A DNA stretch of 64,000 nt, from assembly GCF_018991925.1 (NCBI RefSeq), contig NW_024754741.1:303929-367928 (forward strand), read 5' to 3'. The stretch comes from Homarus americanus. Its lineage: Eukaryota > Arthropoda > Malacostraca > Decapoda > Nephropidae. Below the pieces are notes generated by a model. It did no database searches, was not told the DNA's origin, and saw only the letters and a program-made list of their open reading frames with translations. The position numbers were made by a program, and so were the translations under genes. Every line of letters starts with the position of its first letter. The stretch's first letter is position 1. Below are positions 24,160 to 35,039 of the stretch, in pieces.

Positions 24160-24430
24160 ACAATGTGTGTACGTATACCGCCATTGTGTATATAATATTT
24201 ACATGTGCGTGTTTTGTATCATGTATGTTGTATAATATATATGATGTATGTTGTGTATGGTGTATGTTAGATGCTGTGTATAGTGTATGTTGTATACGGT
24301 AAATGACTTCTGTTGTGTATGATTATATGTTGTGTATGTTGTATCTTATTTATGAAGCATGATTTATGTTGTGTATGCTCTTCATTGTGTACAGAGTAAG
24401 ATGTCGGTTGAGTATGATGTATGTTACCTT
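24160..24430. repeat. TGTATG/TGTGTATGTTG-rich degenerate repeat
   Basis: Irregular reiteration of TGTATGTTGTGTATG-like phrases; a decayed simple repeat. Confidence 0.7.
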
Positions 24431-24608
24431 GATGTATTATAAAAGTACCACCCGATTTTTTTACATATCAAAATATGTCATTTATTTCTCACCTGCCCTG
24501 TATTTAGGTTCAGGTATACCCAGTCACTGATAAGTTGGCAGAGACAAATAGTGTTTAGGAACTCTAGATCAAAATAATGATTCTCACACCCGCTCTGTTA
24601 TCCAGGAC

Positions 24609-24680
24609 TCGCCACCACCCCTCACTGCCACCACTTACCACCACCAGCCACCACCACCACCACCACTCTTCACCACCACG
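24609..24680. repeat. (CCA)n-rich tract
   Basis: Imperfect CCA units interrupted by CTCACTG and CTCTT. Confidence 0.9.
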
Positions 24681-24850
24681 CGGGTTATAGTATCCATACA
24701 CTACCTTCTGACTCGCAACGCCCCTCGTAGTGGCCCAGCGGGAGCTTCCGTTAGCACCTTGAGTAACCTGGGGAATACTAATGCAGTCTCTACGCTTCGC
24801 CCAAAAGTTTCTATAATGTGGTGGAGTTTCCCGGCTGATACACTCTTTTT

Positions 24851-24858
24851 TATGTATG

Positions 24859-24892
<34 letters not shown>

Positions 24893-24951
24893 TGTATGTA
24901 TGTATGTATGTATGTATGCATGTATGTATGTATGTATGTATGTATGTATGT
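24851..24951. repeat. (TATG)n microsatellite
   Basis: About 25 TATG units with single substitutions (TATA, CATG). Confidence 0.96.
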
Positions 24952-25292
24952 CAAGGGAGTATTATCATAGCCTTTTACCTTTAAATTCGGGTAAGTTAAT
25001 GAAGAGACCATACACGCGAATGAGGACCTGTAGTGACTGATAAGTGACTTACTCATAACAGTAAGTCACTACCAGTCATCATGTCCTTCCAACCAGACGG
25101 TAAGAATGATAGAGGTTTTGAAGAACTGTTGCAGAATGTGTCATGAACATCCTGAAGGCGTTGCTTAATTTAGGACTAATTATCCATTAATAAGAAAGTG
25201 CTGAATATAAAAAAATAATCTTATATAAAGAAGTCTTAGTGGATAAAGGACAAAGTAACCAAGCTAAGAGTCACTGACAGTATTCTGATAAA
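24952..25292. other. Intergenic sequence, nothing recognised
   Basis: Unique by eye; a short inverted pair (AGTGACTTAC and GTAAGTCACT) lies around 25042-25070. Confidence 0.5.
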
Positions 25293-25613
25293 TACACCTT
25301 TCACATATCCGTTGAGACATTGTTGCATAACTATTTGACAAATTTCATAACCGAATGACAGAACACATATCGAATGACAATCTAAAATAACTGTTCGTTC
25401 ATGCTAACGGAAGTGATTGACATAAGTTATGAAGTTGACAGACGTGAACAATAAACCGACAGTCTACATATAGTTTGAGAATGTAACAATTGGAGAATGA
25501 CATACCACCAACAGTTATTTTAGATTGTCATTCGATATGTGTTCTGTCATTCGGTTATGAAATTTGTCAAATAGTTATGTAACAATGTCTCAACGGATAT
25601 GTGAAAAGGTGTA
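25293..25613. mobile_element. Long-TIR MITE-like element, TA-flanked
   Basis: Left arm 25293-25395 and right arm 25510-25613 are inverted copies of about 103-104 bp that differ by about one substitution and one T insertion. Just inside TA dinucleotides they begin CACCTTTTCACATATCCG (right end, as reverse complement). The middle 114 bp is unpaired and codes for nothing. TA on both sides suggests the Tc1/mariner target choice, but this is inference. The arm identity points to recent origin or gene conversion between arms. Confidence 0.88.
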
Positions 25614-26210
25614 ATTCACCTGAAGAAGAAAGAAATTTGTCCTACCGTAAAATGTGTTGCTATATTATTCGGATAATCAGAATTCCATATATTTCTCACC
25701 TGAAGAAATACACCAAGATACAGACAAGATATTACTCACTGCGAAGAAAAACACAAGAAGATAGACCATGAAGAAATACTATCAAATCGTTTAAGTAATT
25801 CACATCATGAAGAAAGATCCATCACCATTGAAAAGCAATTGGTACCCTGAGCACGAATACTGGACTGAAATATTAAATTCATTAAGTATGGACGGCAAGC
25901 GATTAACACATCGCTGATTGACGCGAAAAGAGTTAATTTCCCCATGAATATTTAACTTATAACAAATTAACGAGGATTGGGCGATGAGGTCCAATCGAAT
26001 GAACACCGACGTATCCTGACTCCACAAATCCCTATTTCTTCCTCTGGGTCACCTAAATGGTTCTTGGATGATCCCAAGAAAAAGAAATCGAGAGGTGTGG
26101 AGGTCAGGAGGCCTCCGTGGTCATTCAATTGGTGTTAGTTGCCTAATCTTCGTTGATTTATTATGATTCTCTTACTTAAAAAAAAAAATCCTACACTGTG
26201 CGGCTTATGA
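25614..26210. other. AT-rich intergenic sequence, nothing recognised
   Basis: GAAGAAA-rich region and unique sequence; no gene recognised. Confidence 0.5.
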
Positions 26211-26265
26211 AACACACCCTTGCAGATTTTCGTGGCGTTCGAGTGAATGCTTAGATTACAACAGG
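26211..26265. mobile_element. FB1 fold-back element, half copy (copy 2)
   Basis: Carries the FB1 left-arm blocks CTTGCAGATTTTCGTGGCG and GAGTGAATGCTTAGATTACA followed by ACAG, but lacks the TTGTCCTC hairpin core and the second arm. Confidence 0.55.
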
Positions 26266-26281
26266 TAAATCAATAAAAACG

Positions 26282-26357
26282 GTAATCACCGTATCGAACC
26301 CGGTCCACCACGAAAGACAGTAAGGAAGCTTGTCCACTGAACCATAATGGGCTAAAA
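26282..26357 (-). other. tRNA-like SINE head
   Basis: On minus, TTATGGTTCAGTGGACAAGC fits a tRNA A-box region and GGGTTCGATACGG fits a B box, about 35 bases apart. It abuts the FB1 half copy, which would form the body of a SINE in this orientation. No anticodon assignment is safe. Confidence 0.55.
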
Positions 26358-26829
26358 GCTACTCCATCGTAGCTATTCTCTTGTAGCTCAAGTTGGCTGC
26401 CCACTCACTGTGAGCTGAAGGATTGGGGCAGCCCGTCCACACTCGGTTTCATAGAGCCTTTTAACCGAATTCCCAGAACAACGGTGTTGTAAATATATCA
26501 GAAACTGTATTATACACAGTAAATCAATGTAAACAATAATCATCATCATCAGCAGCAGAAACTGAAGTATTTAACAATTTTGTTAAGCTTTCTATTTTCT
26601 CTCCGGTAAACGAAATGACAAACAATCGTTTAAGGTTGGGGTCAAACTGAACCTTACACCTCACAATCACCTGACTGTCACGTGATATACTTACTAATTA
26701 TATAAGACTGCCCACAAGCCAGATTACTTTAGTTCCTTGCTGATACTTGTATAATCAGTTGTTGAAGCCGTTTGATGAGCGCAAAAAGTATTTTATGCCA
26801 AAAAGTGAATATCTTGGCAGACACTGACC
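26358..26829. other. Intergenic sequence, nothing recognised
   Basis: Contains TCATCATCATCAGCAGCAG (about 26538-26560). No coding signature. Confidence 0.5.
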
Positions 26830-27082
26830 CCAGCCACACGCTCTTGAGTAGACGATACCAGGACCCCAGCTACACACCCTGAAGTGGATGATACCAGGAC
26901 CCCAGCTACACACCCTGAAGTGGATGATACCAGAACCCAAGCCACACACCCTCGAGTGGATGATACCAGGCCCCCATCCACACACCCTCGAGTGGATGAT
27001 ACCATGACTCCCGCCACACACCCTCAAGTGGATGATACCAGGACCCCCAGTCACACACCATCGAGTGGATGATACCAGGTCC
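26830..27082. repeat. 36-bp minisatellite
   Basis: About seven copies of a 36-bp unit with core AGTGGATGATACCAGGACCC and CCACACACCCT. Frames on both strands stay open as 12-residue repeats (GVDDTRTPATHP-like), which does not indicate a gene. Confidence 0.92.
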
Positions 27083-27676
27083 CCTCGAGTGGGTAATATC
27101 GTCATCATCATCATTGTTGCTCTACTTACTATAACATAATCGCCTCGGGTTCTATGCCTTCCCTACCCATCATCATGGCATTCAAGTAGAAAAATTGTGT
27201 TACCTTCAAATAAGTACCAGCGCAAGAGAGAGGAAAACTGGGCTGGATATCTTAAAGAAATAACCAGAAAACCAAGAGACGCCCTCCTCGTTTCGGAAAG
27301 GATCACGAAGATCTTATTGGATCCAGATTCAATTCCATATGGCGAAAAAAAAACACTGAAAAATTACTTTTCCATATACTGATTCAATCTGGACCGAATC
27401 TTTGGTAATCAGAAGAAACACTGGGACACATGTCAGTTCTAAGAGGATGTATGATGCTGGAATGGTAAATGACTTAAAAGATCACGTAATAAAGACTTAA
27501 ACGAATTATAAGTCCCGGAAGTTGACTGAGTTAATAATAACGAAAGTCACTATCTAGATAATCACTAGATCAAGAAAATTTGCAACGTGACTTTATATAA
27601 CAAACGTGATCCCGGTCTTCAACACGGGAGTTAACGGCGACTTACTCAGCGGAGACACAAGACTCCCGAGCGAGTA
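27083..27676. other. Intergenic sequence, nothing recognised
   Basis: A 61-codon lysine/arginine-rich frame at 27197-27382 has no recognisable family. Confidence 0.5.
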
Positions 27677-27985
27677 CATAAAAAGTTATTTATCATAAGG
27701 TTGAAAAGTTTTATCCAAGAAGCATCTTGCCAAAATTTTCAGGTAAAAGTCTAGCTGGAGACTCTCACTGAAAGGAGAAAAGTTTACCCAAGTAAAAACA
27801 CTATTATGGCCAGTGCCGTAGCTAGGGTAGGGCGGGAAGGGGTAGCTGCCCAGGGTGCAGCTGGTTGGGGGACCCACTCTGAGCACTAAACACAGGTCTT
27901 CTTCATGCCTCAACATATGACTGAAATTTTGGCAAGATGTTTCTTGGATAAAACTTTTCAACCTTATGATAAATAACTTTTTATG
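27677..27985. mobile_element. Inverted-repeat element with GC-rich centre
   Basis: Left arm 27677-27742 (CATAAAAAGTTATTTATC onwards) and right arm 27921-27985 are inverted copies of about 65 bp with roughly one mismatch and one indel. The 178-bp centre includes a G-rich stretch starting CAGTGCCGTAGCTAGGG at 27811, which reads like the start of a hAT-type element and may be a nested insertion; that part is recollection only. No coding capacity. Confidence 0.8.
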
Positions 27986-28879
27986 TTATGCCATTTTCAA
28001 ATGGCATAATTCGTGACGTCGACTTCTGTGAATAGAATCAGACTCGCAGACGTACTCAGTCTGGCTCAGTGCCTTTTGAACGTTGGCGTGTGAGGTTTGG
28101 TTTTTGACAGGTGTGGGCAGTGTGGCATAATACAGCTTTTTTATGCTGTATACCGTAAACTATTGCCAGTAAAGTGATTAATATTCATAAAAAAATAAAG
28201 GTCAATTTATAGTAGAGGACATAATTAGAATCTTGGGGATTTTATCTTTGTGAATAATAGTTTAGACAATTCAAAGACACTTTTATTCTATGACGTTTCC
28301 CTCGCAAATGACCTGACCTAACCTAACCTAACCTCCTAGCCGGTGCGCTCAGCCTCCCTAGCTCCCCACCCTCAGCATATTATAGCCTCATTTAATCAGT
28401 CTTTTGACAGCAATACTACAGTAGTGTAAGATTGGAAGCATAGGTAAAATTTCAGATAAATATATTTTATCTTAAATCCTGGGGTCATTATGCTCGTTAC
28501 CCGCCATTAACCCCGGAAGAGGGTACGAACCTTCACAACAACATTACTGGTTGAGCTTTGCTTACTTTCGGGCTTCAGTTCTCATTTCTACATTTAGGGG
28601 AATACTGTGTTGACTCTGGCCACAACTCCTTCCCTCCAAAACTTATTATTTTCTAAGAACTGTTTCCCATTGCGAGGGAACAATTATACAACTTATGTTT
28701 GCTAATAGCTTGCTGGTTCTTTACGAGCAAATAAGATATTCACTTCACGTTGTCATTTTAGTACGAACTTAAGTAAATCGTTTATATTTAGTCATCTTAA
28801 GCTTTCGTGAGGCTAAGAGTGTTTACCAAGATGTTCCAACTGTGATCCAGAATAGGAATATTTAACAAACTATATTGAG
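27986..28879. other. Intergenic sequence, nothing recognised
   Basis: Contains only a short CCTAA tract (28312-28334). Confidence 0.5.
28312..28334. repeat. Short (CCTAA)n telomere-like motif
   Basis: Four CCTAA-like units in reverse orientation. Confidence 0.8.
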
Positions 28880-28975
28880 AGGGAAGTCCGTTAAATCGAA
28901 GTCATTTATGTAAAACCTCCATTTAACGGTCTATATGAAGAGAGAAATCCGTTACATCTAGGGTCCGCTATAAGT
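28880..28975 (+). mobile_element. Second pogo/Tigger-like end fragment
   Basis: Shares TAAAACCTCCATTTAACGG and AAATCCGTTACATCTAGGGT with the fragment at 9133-9266 (same orientation). Only an end is present. Confidence 0.38.
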
Positions 28976-29002
28976 AGCCCTCCCCCCCCCAATCTACACG
29001 AT

Positions 29003-29590
29003 ATACAGGTCTGACATGCCACCGCCTACCCACGGAGAATGCATAGCCTATGCAGATGACGTCACCCAAATCAACCGACATCCAGACAAGGTCAAACAGA
29101 TGATGGCACGAAAAACAGCCCACGCCATCAAGCAAATAAACAATAATAAAAAAGCCGGAAATTTCAAACTAATACGCAGAACCTAAAGATCATTCACATT
29201 GCAAAAACAAACCCAGCATCAATCACAGCCAACACCGAACATATACAATACTCCAACGAAGGAAAAATACTGGCACTCACAATAACAAGAACAGGCATAG
29301 CAAAACACATAACACAACGCAAAATGCTTGCCCAATCACAACTTACAAAACTACGAGGATTCAGCAAAATGGACACCAGCATTCAACTTTACCTATTCAA
29401 AGCACTTGTCCGCCCCCACCTGGAGTACCCACCAATACCACTCGGTACGATCAGCAGAACCAGTCAACTTATACTTCAAGCAGTATAAAACAAAGCTATT
29501 CGTAGAGCATCAAGGCACCTTCCCCCATCCACCGGTCAAGAGTGTTCTAAAGATCGAGGCTTTAGCTTCTTAATTCATGCTCGCACGGTC
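29003..29590 (+). pseudogene. LINE reverse transcriptase remnant (motif C onwards)
   Basis: Frame from 29004 reads SDMPPPTHGECIAYADDVTQI, with the catalytic YADD at 29049-29060, then NRHPDKVKQMMARKTAHAIK. After a frameshift near 29172 it reads LKIIHIAKTNPASITANTEH, then GKILALTITRTGIAKHI and YLFKALVRPHLEYPPIPLGT, with a stop near 29487 followed by NKAIRRASRHLPP. This order (YADD, short helical linker, LxL.I..G...H, then LVRPxLEYPPIPL) is that of a non-LTR RT thumb region. It is a different family from the CR1/L2 RT at 12.7 kb. The left border is a C run (28983-28990), and the palm is missing upstream. Confidence 0.78.
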
Positions 29591-29727
29591 TGACACTCGC
29601 GCGGATGCTTGCGCGGACGCTCCCACGTACTGTACATGTATTGACCCTTGCACATATACGGACGCTCGTACGAACGCTGACACAGGCGCTGCAACGGACG
29701 CACGCACAACCGCTTGCACGGTCAGCA
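29577..29727. repeat. Degenerate 12-bp GC-rich minisatellite
   Basis: Repeats of GACGCTCGCACG-like units (GGACGCTCGTACGAACGCTG, GCACGCACAACCGCTTGCAC). It overlaps the last bases of the RT remnant. Confidence 0.7.
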
Positions 29728-30071
29728 TTTCCAAATCCCCTCCAGCAACTCGGTGGGGGTGGGGGGTGGAGGAAAGAGTTACCTAATCTTATTCAGTTCT
29801 CGAGTTGAAGATACACATGTAAACAGACATTTAACCATTGTTGTACTTAGTTTCTGGGTAATTTTGAGAAGCTCAACATTAGCAACAATAAGCTCATTAT
29901 AACAAGGACAAGTTGGAGAGTCGGACATAAATGATACACAAAAGTTGATTCCAATTATAACTTCACAATTTAAACCTTCGTGGACTTGAATGCGATTACA
30001 CAACTCTATTCTCAGAACCCGGAGTGAATCCTCCTACGACACGGATAGTTAGTTTCCTGTTGCATATTTTT
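29728..30071. other. Intergenic sequence with G-rich patch
   Basis: GGTGGGGGTGGGGGGTGGAGG at 29752-29772 could form a G-quadruplex. No gene recognised. Confidence 0.5.
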
Positions 30072-30372
30072 TAAACCACAGCCGAAGAACCCGAGGTGGT
30101 TGACTTATCTGACGGATGAAGAAATCTAGACTTGTCATTCAGCAGCTGAGTATTATACTTATCATACACATTTGTAAATCTTACAAATTTATACATATCA
30201 TGCAAGTTTATACAAAGAATTTAAGCTACATTTATTCATACACTGCAGCAGAAGAACCCGATGTTGTTGACTTGCCTAATTGGTAAAGGACTTGTAATTC
30301 AGTAAGCGAGTGTTATACATATTATACAAATCTATACGAGACATAATACATATTTATACACCGTATTGATAA
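30072..30372. repeat. Direct duplication, about 165-bp unit
   Basis: GAAGAACCCGAGGTGGTTGAC at 30085 recurs as GAAGAACCCGATGTTGTTGAC at 30250. Both are followed by ACTTGTCATTCAG/ACTTGTAATTCAG and ATACATATTATACA-type sequence. Two diverged copies. Confidence 0.75.
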
Positions 30373-30770
30373 CCTGACCACACTGGCAAACGAATCTGAT
30401 CTTGTGACTGAGGAAGGAGATTTTTTCTGATATCAATACTATAACTTTTCTCATTTACTTTAGTATGTAACACAGAGCCATTTATAGTCTCAACGAGGTT
30501 ATGAAGCCATTCTGACCGATTGAAGAAGAATATATATAAGCCAAGTTGGGTGTTTTCTTACATAATTGTTGTGGAGAAAACTTATCGTATGAACTCCTGA
30601 GGATCGTGTGGGTGTGTTTGTCATGAACATCATCTACACGTAATTACTGTACTACTACTATTTTACTCTTACTACTTGTTTATTGCTATTTGTACTACTA
30701 ATACTACCCCCTTCTTTTATAAAAATGGCCTCTAGCCTCCCCTAATAGCCACACTTTCGCCGCCATTTTA
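30373..30770. other. AT-rich intergenic sequence
   Basis: TACTACTAC-rich patch at about 30645-30705. Otherwise no signal. Confidence 0.5.
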
Positions 30771-31073
30771 TTACCTTAAAATTAAATATCCTAATACATA
30801 AGTAGCAATCCTAGCTGTGTTGAGTGAGTTGAGCAGCAGATCTATGCGGCATTCAGTGACTGTTGTCTCGTAGTAAATATCTACAACTGTTGTCGGCTTT
30901 AGGGCCGATGCTCTCGTTCCCCTGAGGCAGAGCAAAGCAGACCTAAGGAGAGAGAAGGACAGTCGACATCTCAACCAGGCTGTAACATAACTTCTGGGCT
31001 GCTGCTTCTGTTCGGATAGCACCTCCGCGAGTCTGGCATAGAAGCAGCTTGCACTTGGTCCCATCTCGCCAGG
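30771..31073 (-). pseudogene. Possible C-terminal fragment of an RT-type mobile element protein
   Basis: Minus-strand frame GEMGPSASCFYARLAEVLSE, then WLRCRLSFSLLRSALLCLRG and residual sequence to a stop at 30771. The pattern MGP...FYxRLA...RxxLSFSLLRSALLCLRG is one I associate with the C-terminus of RT-bearing mobile element proteins in marine invertebrate genomes, but I cannot name the clade. Upstream homology (higher coordinates) ends at a stop and an adjoining (TAC)n repeat, so only the last part of the protein survives. Confidence 0.45.
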
Positions 31074-31198
31074 TTACTACTACCATCACTACTACTGTTA
31101 TTATTACTATTACACTACTACTACTGTTATTACTACTCTTACAATACTACTATTAATGTTACTACTACTCTTACAATACTACTACTATTACTATTAGT
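31074..31198. repeat. (TAC/TTA)n trinucleotide repeat
   Basis: Imperfect TACTACTAC/TTATTACTA units with CTCTTACAATAC interruptions that recur twice. Confidence 0.88.
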
Positions 31199-32057
31199 AC
31201 GGACTTAGGCTATTACTGTAATGTTATCAGAGATATCAAATTTCATTATTATCAAAGGTATTCCGACAAAAACCTCTGAATTTTATATCCCATATCCCAG
31301 GATTTGACCGTAATCCTTAAAAAAAATGGCTTCATCCGTATAATAGTTTTATAAAGTGACTACTGTTAATTCACAATGTCAGTTTTTTTCTCACACACGT
31401 ATCAATATTTTCCAATTTATGCATTATAATTTTGCTATGTAATATAACGTGAACTTTAAAACAATATTGAAGAGTTATAATCGTTTTAAAGTTCTAACCA
31501 ATCTTGAAAATTTGCATATAGGTGTTTCCATTACCACTGAGCCTTGTGCATCAATTGCCAGCATCGAGACTAATAATTTAGAAAGTTATATCTCATTGTT
31601 TTTATTGTTGATATCGACGAATGTAATTACTAACCTTAGAATATTCTTAAACACCTTAGTTGTTGAAGAGTAGCAATAACATAACATTAACAGAAACACT
31701 AACACCAAGACTAATTCGTATTTACAAAACTTTCCCGAAGGTAATGTGAACAAATGTTGTAAATTTAATATTTTGACAACTTTAACTACGACGAAATATG
31801 AATAGTGACATACGAGTAGAGGAATTAAAAGACATGTATTTCATTCTCAAGGATAAAAAAACATCAGTGTATTTCCTTGACTTATTAATCTGTTTACAAA
31901 GGCGTTTGATCTCTTATCTTCACAACACACGTGACTAAAGAGATTAAATCCTTCATAAACACTGTATAGATAAGATCACATTACGCAACTTCAGTGGACA
32001 GTAGTTAGTTTACCTGTACGAGTTTGCTGACCGGGAGACCTGAAGCTTTATCTAAGG
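31199..32057. other. AT-rich intergenic sequence, nothing recognised
   Basis: A 74-codon frame at 31449-31673 is unremarkable for this base composition. Confidence 0.5.
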
Positions 32058-32300
32058 TGTCGATCGTGGTTTTCGTTATTGTCGTTATTATCGTATTGGT
32101 TGGTGTTGGTATCGTTTTTCACAAGGGGGTCGTTGTTGTCCTAGTTGGCTGTGTTTGCGGTTGTAGTTGTCGTTATCGTAGTCGTAATTTGCTGTTTTTA
32201 TGGTCGTTGTTGTCATCATCGTTACTGTGGTCATCATAATTGTCGGTATTGTAGTCGCTGTTGTCGTTGTCGTCATTACAGTCGTTAGTATCCTTGTTTG
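32058..32300. repeat. Imperfect (GTT/GTC)n trinucleotide tract
   Basis: Long run of GTTGTC, GTTATC, GTAGTC units. Valine-rich frames on plus and threonine-rich frames on minus are artefacts. Confidence 0.85.
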
Positions 32301-33423
32301 TGTTGTAATCTAGTAGTATCACCGTTAATAATTTTACCTCTAAGCAAACAATTAAAACAGCAACTTCTTTAAAATTGTTTTTTTTTACGTTTATCCTTGA
32401 AATTGTGTAAAAAATGTTTCATCTTTAAATCTGCCTCAGCAAAATCATATTGGGCGGTCTGTATTATACGTACGTCTTTACACGTTGGCATTTACACTCA
32501 AAACGAAGCCTCAAAACTTAACATTTCAACTCATACAAAACTCCGTCAGTAAGTATTCTTTTAAGTTTTCAGTGAGACAGTCAGTTCTCTCGTAGCTGTC
32601 AGAATATGAGCGACACACTCGAGTACCTCAACCCGCTGACTTCAGAAACTTAAACATTAACACTAAAAGTTAACAGTTCTCACATTCCTAATACTGGTCT
32701 TATATCATTACCTGTGTCTCTTCGATTGATCACACACCTGGGGTAGGGGTCTGTGTTTGTTTATTGAGGGTAAGTGTCCGTAACGTAAAATGTAGGTGGT
32801 CACAGCTTAAAAGCGTAAAGATAATTCTTAAGGATCATTAATTTTCGAAAACCATAACATTAATATTGTAATTGCCTGTGTCTTACACCGATCACTCAAC
32901 TGGTCAAAGTCTTCTAAAAGTGTTCTATAAGTCCTCCTCCACATTGTCGTCGCCGCCAAATATCATTTCTGCAAACCCATACAGTCGCCGTCACTTCATG
33001 ACTTACTGCATAGAAACAGTATTTGTCACAGCCCTGTCATCAATCTTTTCTTACCTGTGTCTATCAAGCTGTTCGCCCTCCATGTTTATTGTCGGCAAAT
33101 ATCAGTAATACGACGTTGTATTCGACAAATGGATTTTGGTACATCTCGATCATAGTGTCAAAAAAAAACGCGATGCTCTCTGTACACGCAATGAATATGC
33201 CATTCGAATATTCATGGTGGGTCTGTTTGTAAATTCATTTATATATAGTTTTTTTTTCACGCTTTGAACTTTTGAAATGTTCTCTACAAATGCACATCAT
33301 AGATCATGAGTTTTTTTCACTTATTTTTTTTTCTCACAAAATAACAAACAGTTTGGGTATGACAGCTCTCACATCCTCATCCCACGATTTTCTAGTCGCA
33401 CCGTATACTGATTTCTTCAAAAG
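32301..33423. other. AT-rich intergenic sequence, nothing recognised
   Basis: Several 60-80 codon frames, none with family features. Confidence 0.5.
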
Positions 33424-33516
33424 TTCCATTGTTATATTTCCTCGTAATTGTACAGGTAAATGAGAGTTATGTTTCTGGTTACGACGATCAAGTATAAGGC
33501 CAGAAGACGGACCATT
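33424..33516. repeat. Dispersed duplicate segment, copy 1
   Basis: CCATTGTTATATTTCCTCG, GGTAAATGAGAGTTATG, TATAAGGCCAGAAGACGGA. The same ordered blocks occur at 34446-34536. Downstream (about 33545-33575) GATATCGTTACCTGGAACGG resembles one unit of the 48-bp array. Confidence 0.8.
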
Positions 33517-34445
33517 ATTCATTGTTTTTGTTATTTTATTGTCACACAGGACGATATCGTTACCTGGAACGGTCAGACAAGATGGGTTGTCGTGAGGTCG
33601 TAAATGTCTTACTGACATGTGAAGTCTCACAACCCTTACTGTGACACTACAAGATATCCTACATGGATTACACTTTATTTAAACTTCCTGGTACAGAGGA
33701 TACACATGAGGACGCCGTTAGTCTAAGTGTCCGCCAAGGTTCATTTACCCTGAAAGTGACAGGATATGTTCTTCTTCAGTTACCATCAGTTTTATTGTCG
33801 CCTGAACCGTCAACAAGACCAGGAAACATCGACGGCCCTGGGACACTAATGCCAGGTGGCTCACAGTAAGCCCACCTTGGCACTCACCCCGGCATGACCA
33901 AGTCCACATTGTTGTGCAGCTCACGGCCACTTGGCCACATATGAATTCGTCATTGACCAAAAGACCAAGAAATAAACCTCTGTAAATATTATAAGTCCAT
34001 TGAGCTGCACAGCCCACAGAGGAAGATTATACCCGCCAAGGATCTCGGACAATAATGTTTGTAATTATAGTGAAGTGCACATCACCATTTCATGAATGTG
34101 TGTGTATTATGTTGATTTGGTCTTTTTCTGATGCAATAATGCAAATAATATGTATGATGTTTCAACTGTTTAAGGAAAGAAACAAACTGTGTACCTCCTT
34201 CACAAACCATCAAATACAGTACCTACAGTAGCCTTGGCTCATCCTCACGACGAGGAATATGTTGTCTCTCTTATAAGACATTGTACCACTTTGTTTACTT
34301 CTGTGGAAGTCATGGTGGTTATTTATGGGTCTATTCATGTGTGGGGAGGTCACCTCTTTCTTATCATAGGGACGAGTAAGGTTTAAGTTAGTTCATTATG
34401 TTATGTCTGTGTGTCTCATTTAAGTATGGGATTTTCTTCAATATT
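33517..34445. other. Intergenic sequence, nothing recognised
   Basis: A short inverted pair TGTGCAGCTCA/TGAGCTGCACA lies at about 33914 and 33999. No gene recognised. Confidence 0.5.
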
Positions 34446-34536
34446 TCCATTGTTGTATTTCTTCGTTATTATGCAGGTTAATGAGAGTTAGGTTCTAGCG
34501 AACGAGGACCAGATATAAGGCCAGGAGAGACGGATC
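34446..34536. repeat. Dispersed duplicate segment, copy 2
   Basis: CCATTGTTGTATTTCTTCG, GGTTAATGAGAGTTAGG, TATAAGGCCAGGAGAGACGG: about 80 % like copy 1 by eye. It directly abuts the expanded 48-bp minisatellite. Confidence 0.8.
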
Positions 34537-35015
34537 ACCTTGAACAGTGCTTAATAACCCTGGTAGATGAAGCACGTATATTACCTGGTGAACGGTGCTT
34601 AATAACCCTGGTAGATGAAGCACGTATATTACCTGGTGAACGGTGCTTAATAACCCTGGTAGATGAACGGTGCTTACGTATATTACCTGGTGAACGGTGC
34701 TATTAGATGAAGCACGTGGTGAACGGTGCTGGTAGATGAAGCACGTATATTACCTGGTGAACGGTGCTTAATAACCCTGGTAGATGAAGCACGTATATTA
34801 CCTGGTGAACGGTGCTTAATAATCCTGGTAGACGAAGCACGTATATTACCTGGTGAACGGTGCTTAATAACCCTGGTAGATGAAGCACGTATATTACCTG
34901 GTGAACGGTGCTTAATAACCCTGGTAGATGAAGCACGTATATTACCTGGTGAACGGTGCTTAATAACCCTGGTAGACGAAGCACGTATATTACCTGGTGA
35001 ACGGTGCTTAATAAT
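34537..35015. repeat. 48-bp minisatellite
   Basis: About 9-10 copies of a 48-bp unit: core GGTGCTTAATAACCCTGGTA, then GATGAAGCACGTATATTACC and TGGTGAAC. Three shortened copies sit at about 34655-34735. Frames are open on both strands (LVDEARILPGERCLIT on plus), a consequence of the unit length. Confidence 0.96.
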
Positions 35016-35039
35016 CGTAGTACTTAACACACTTAAATC

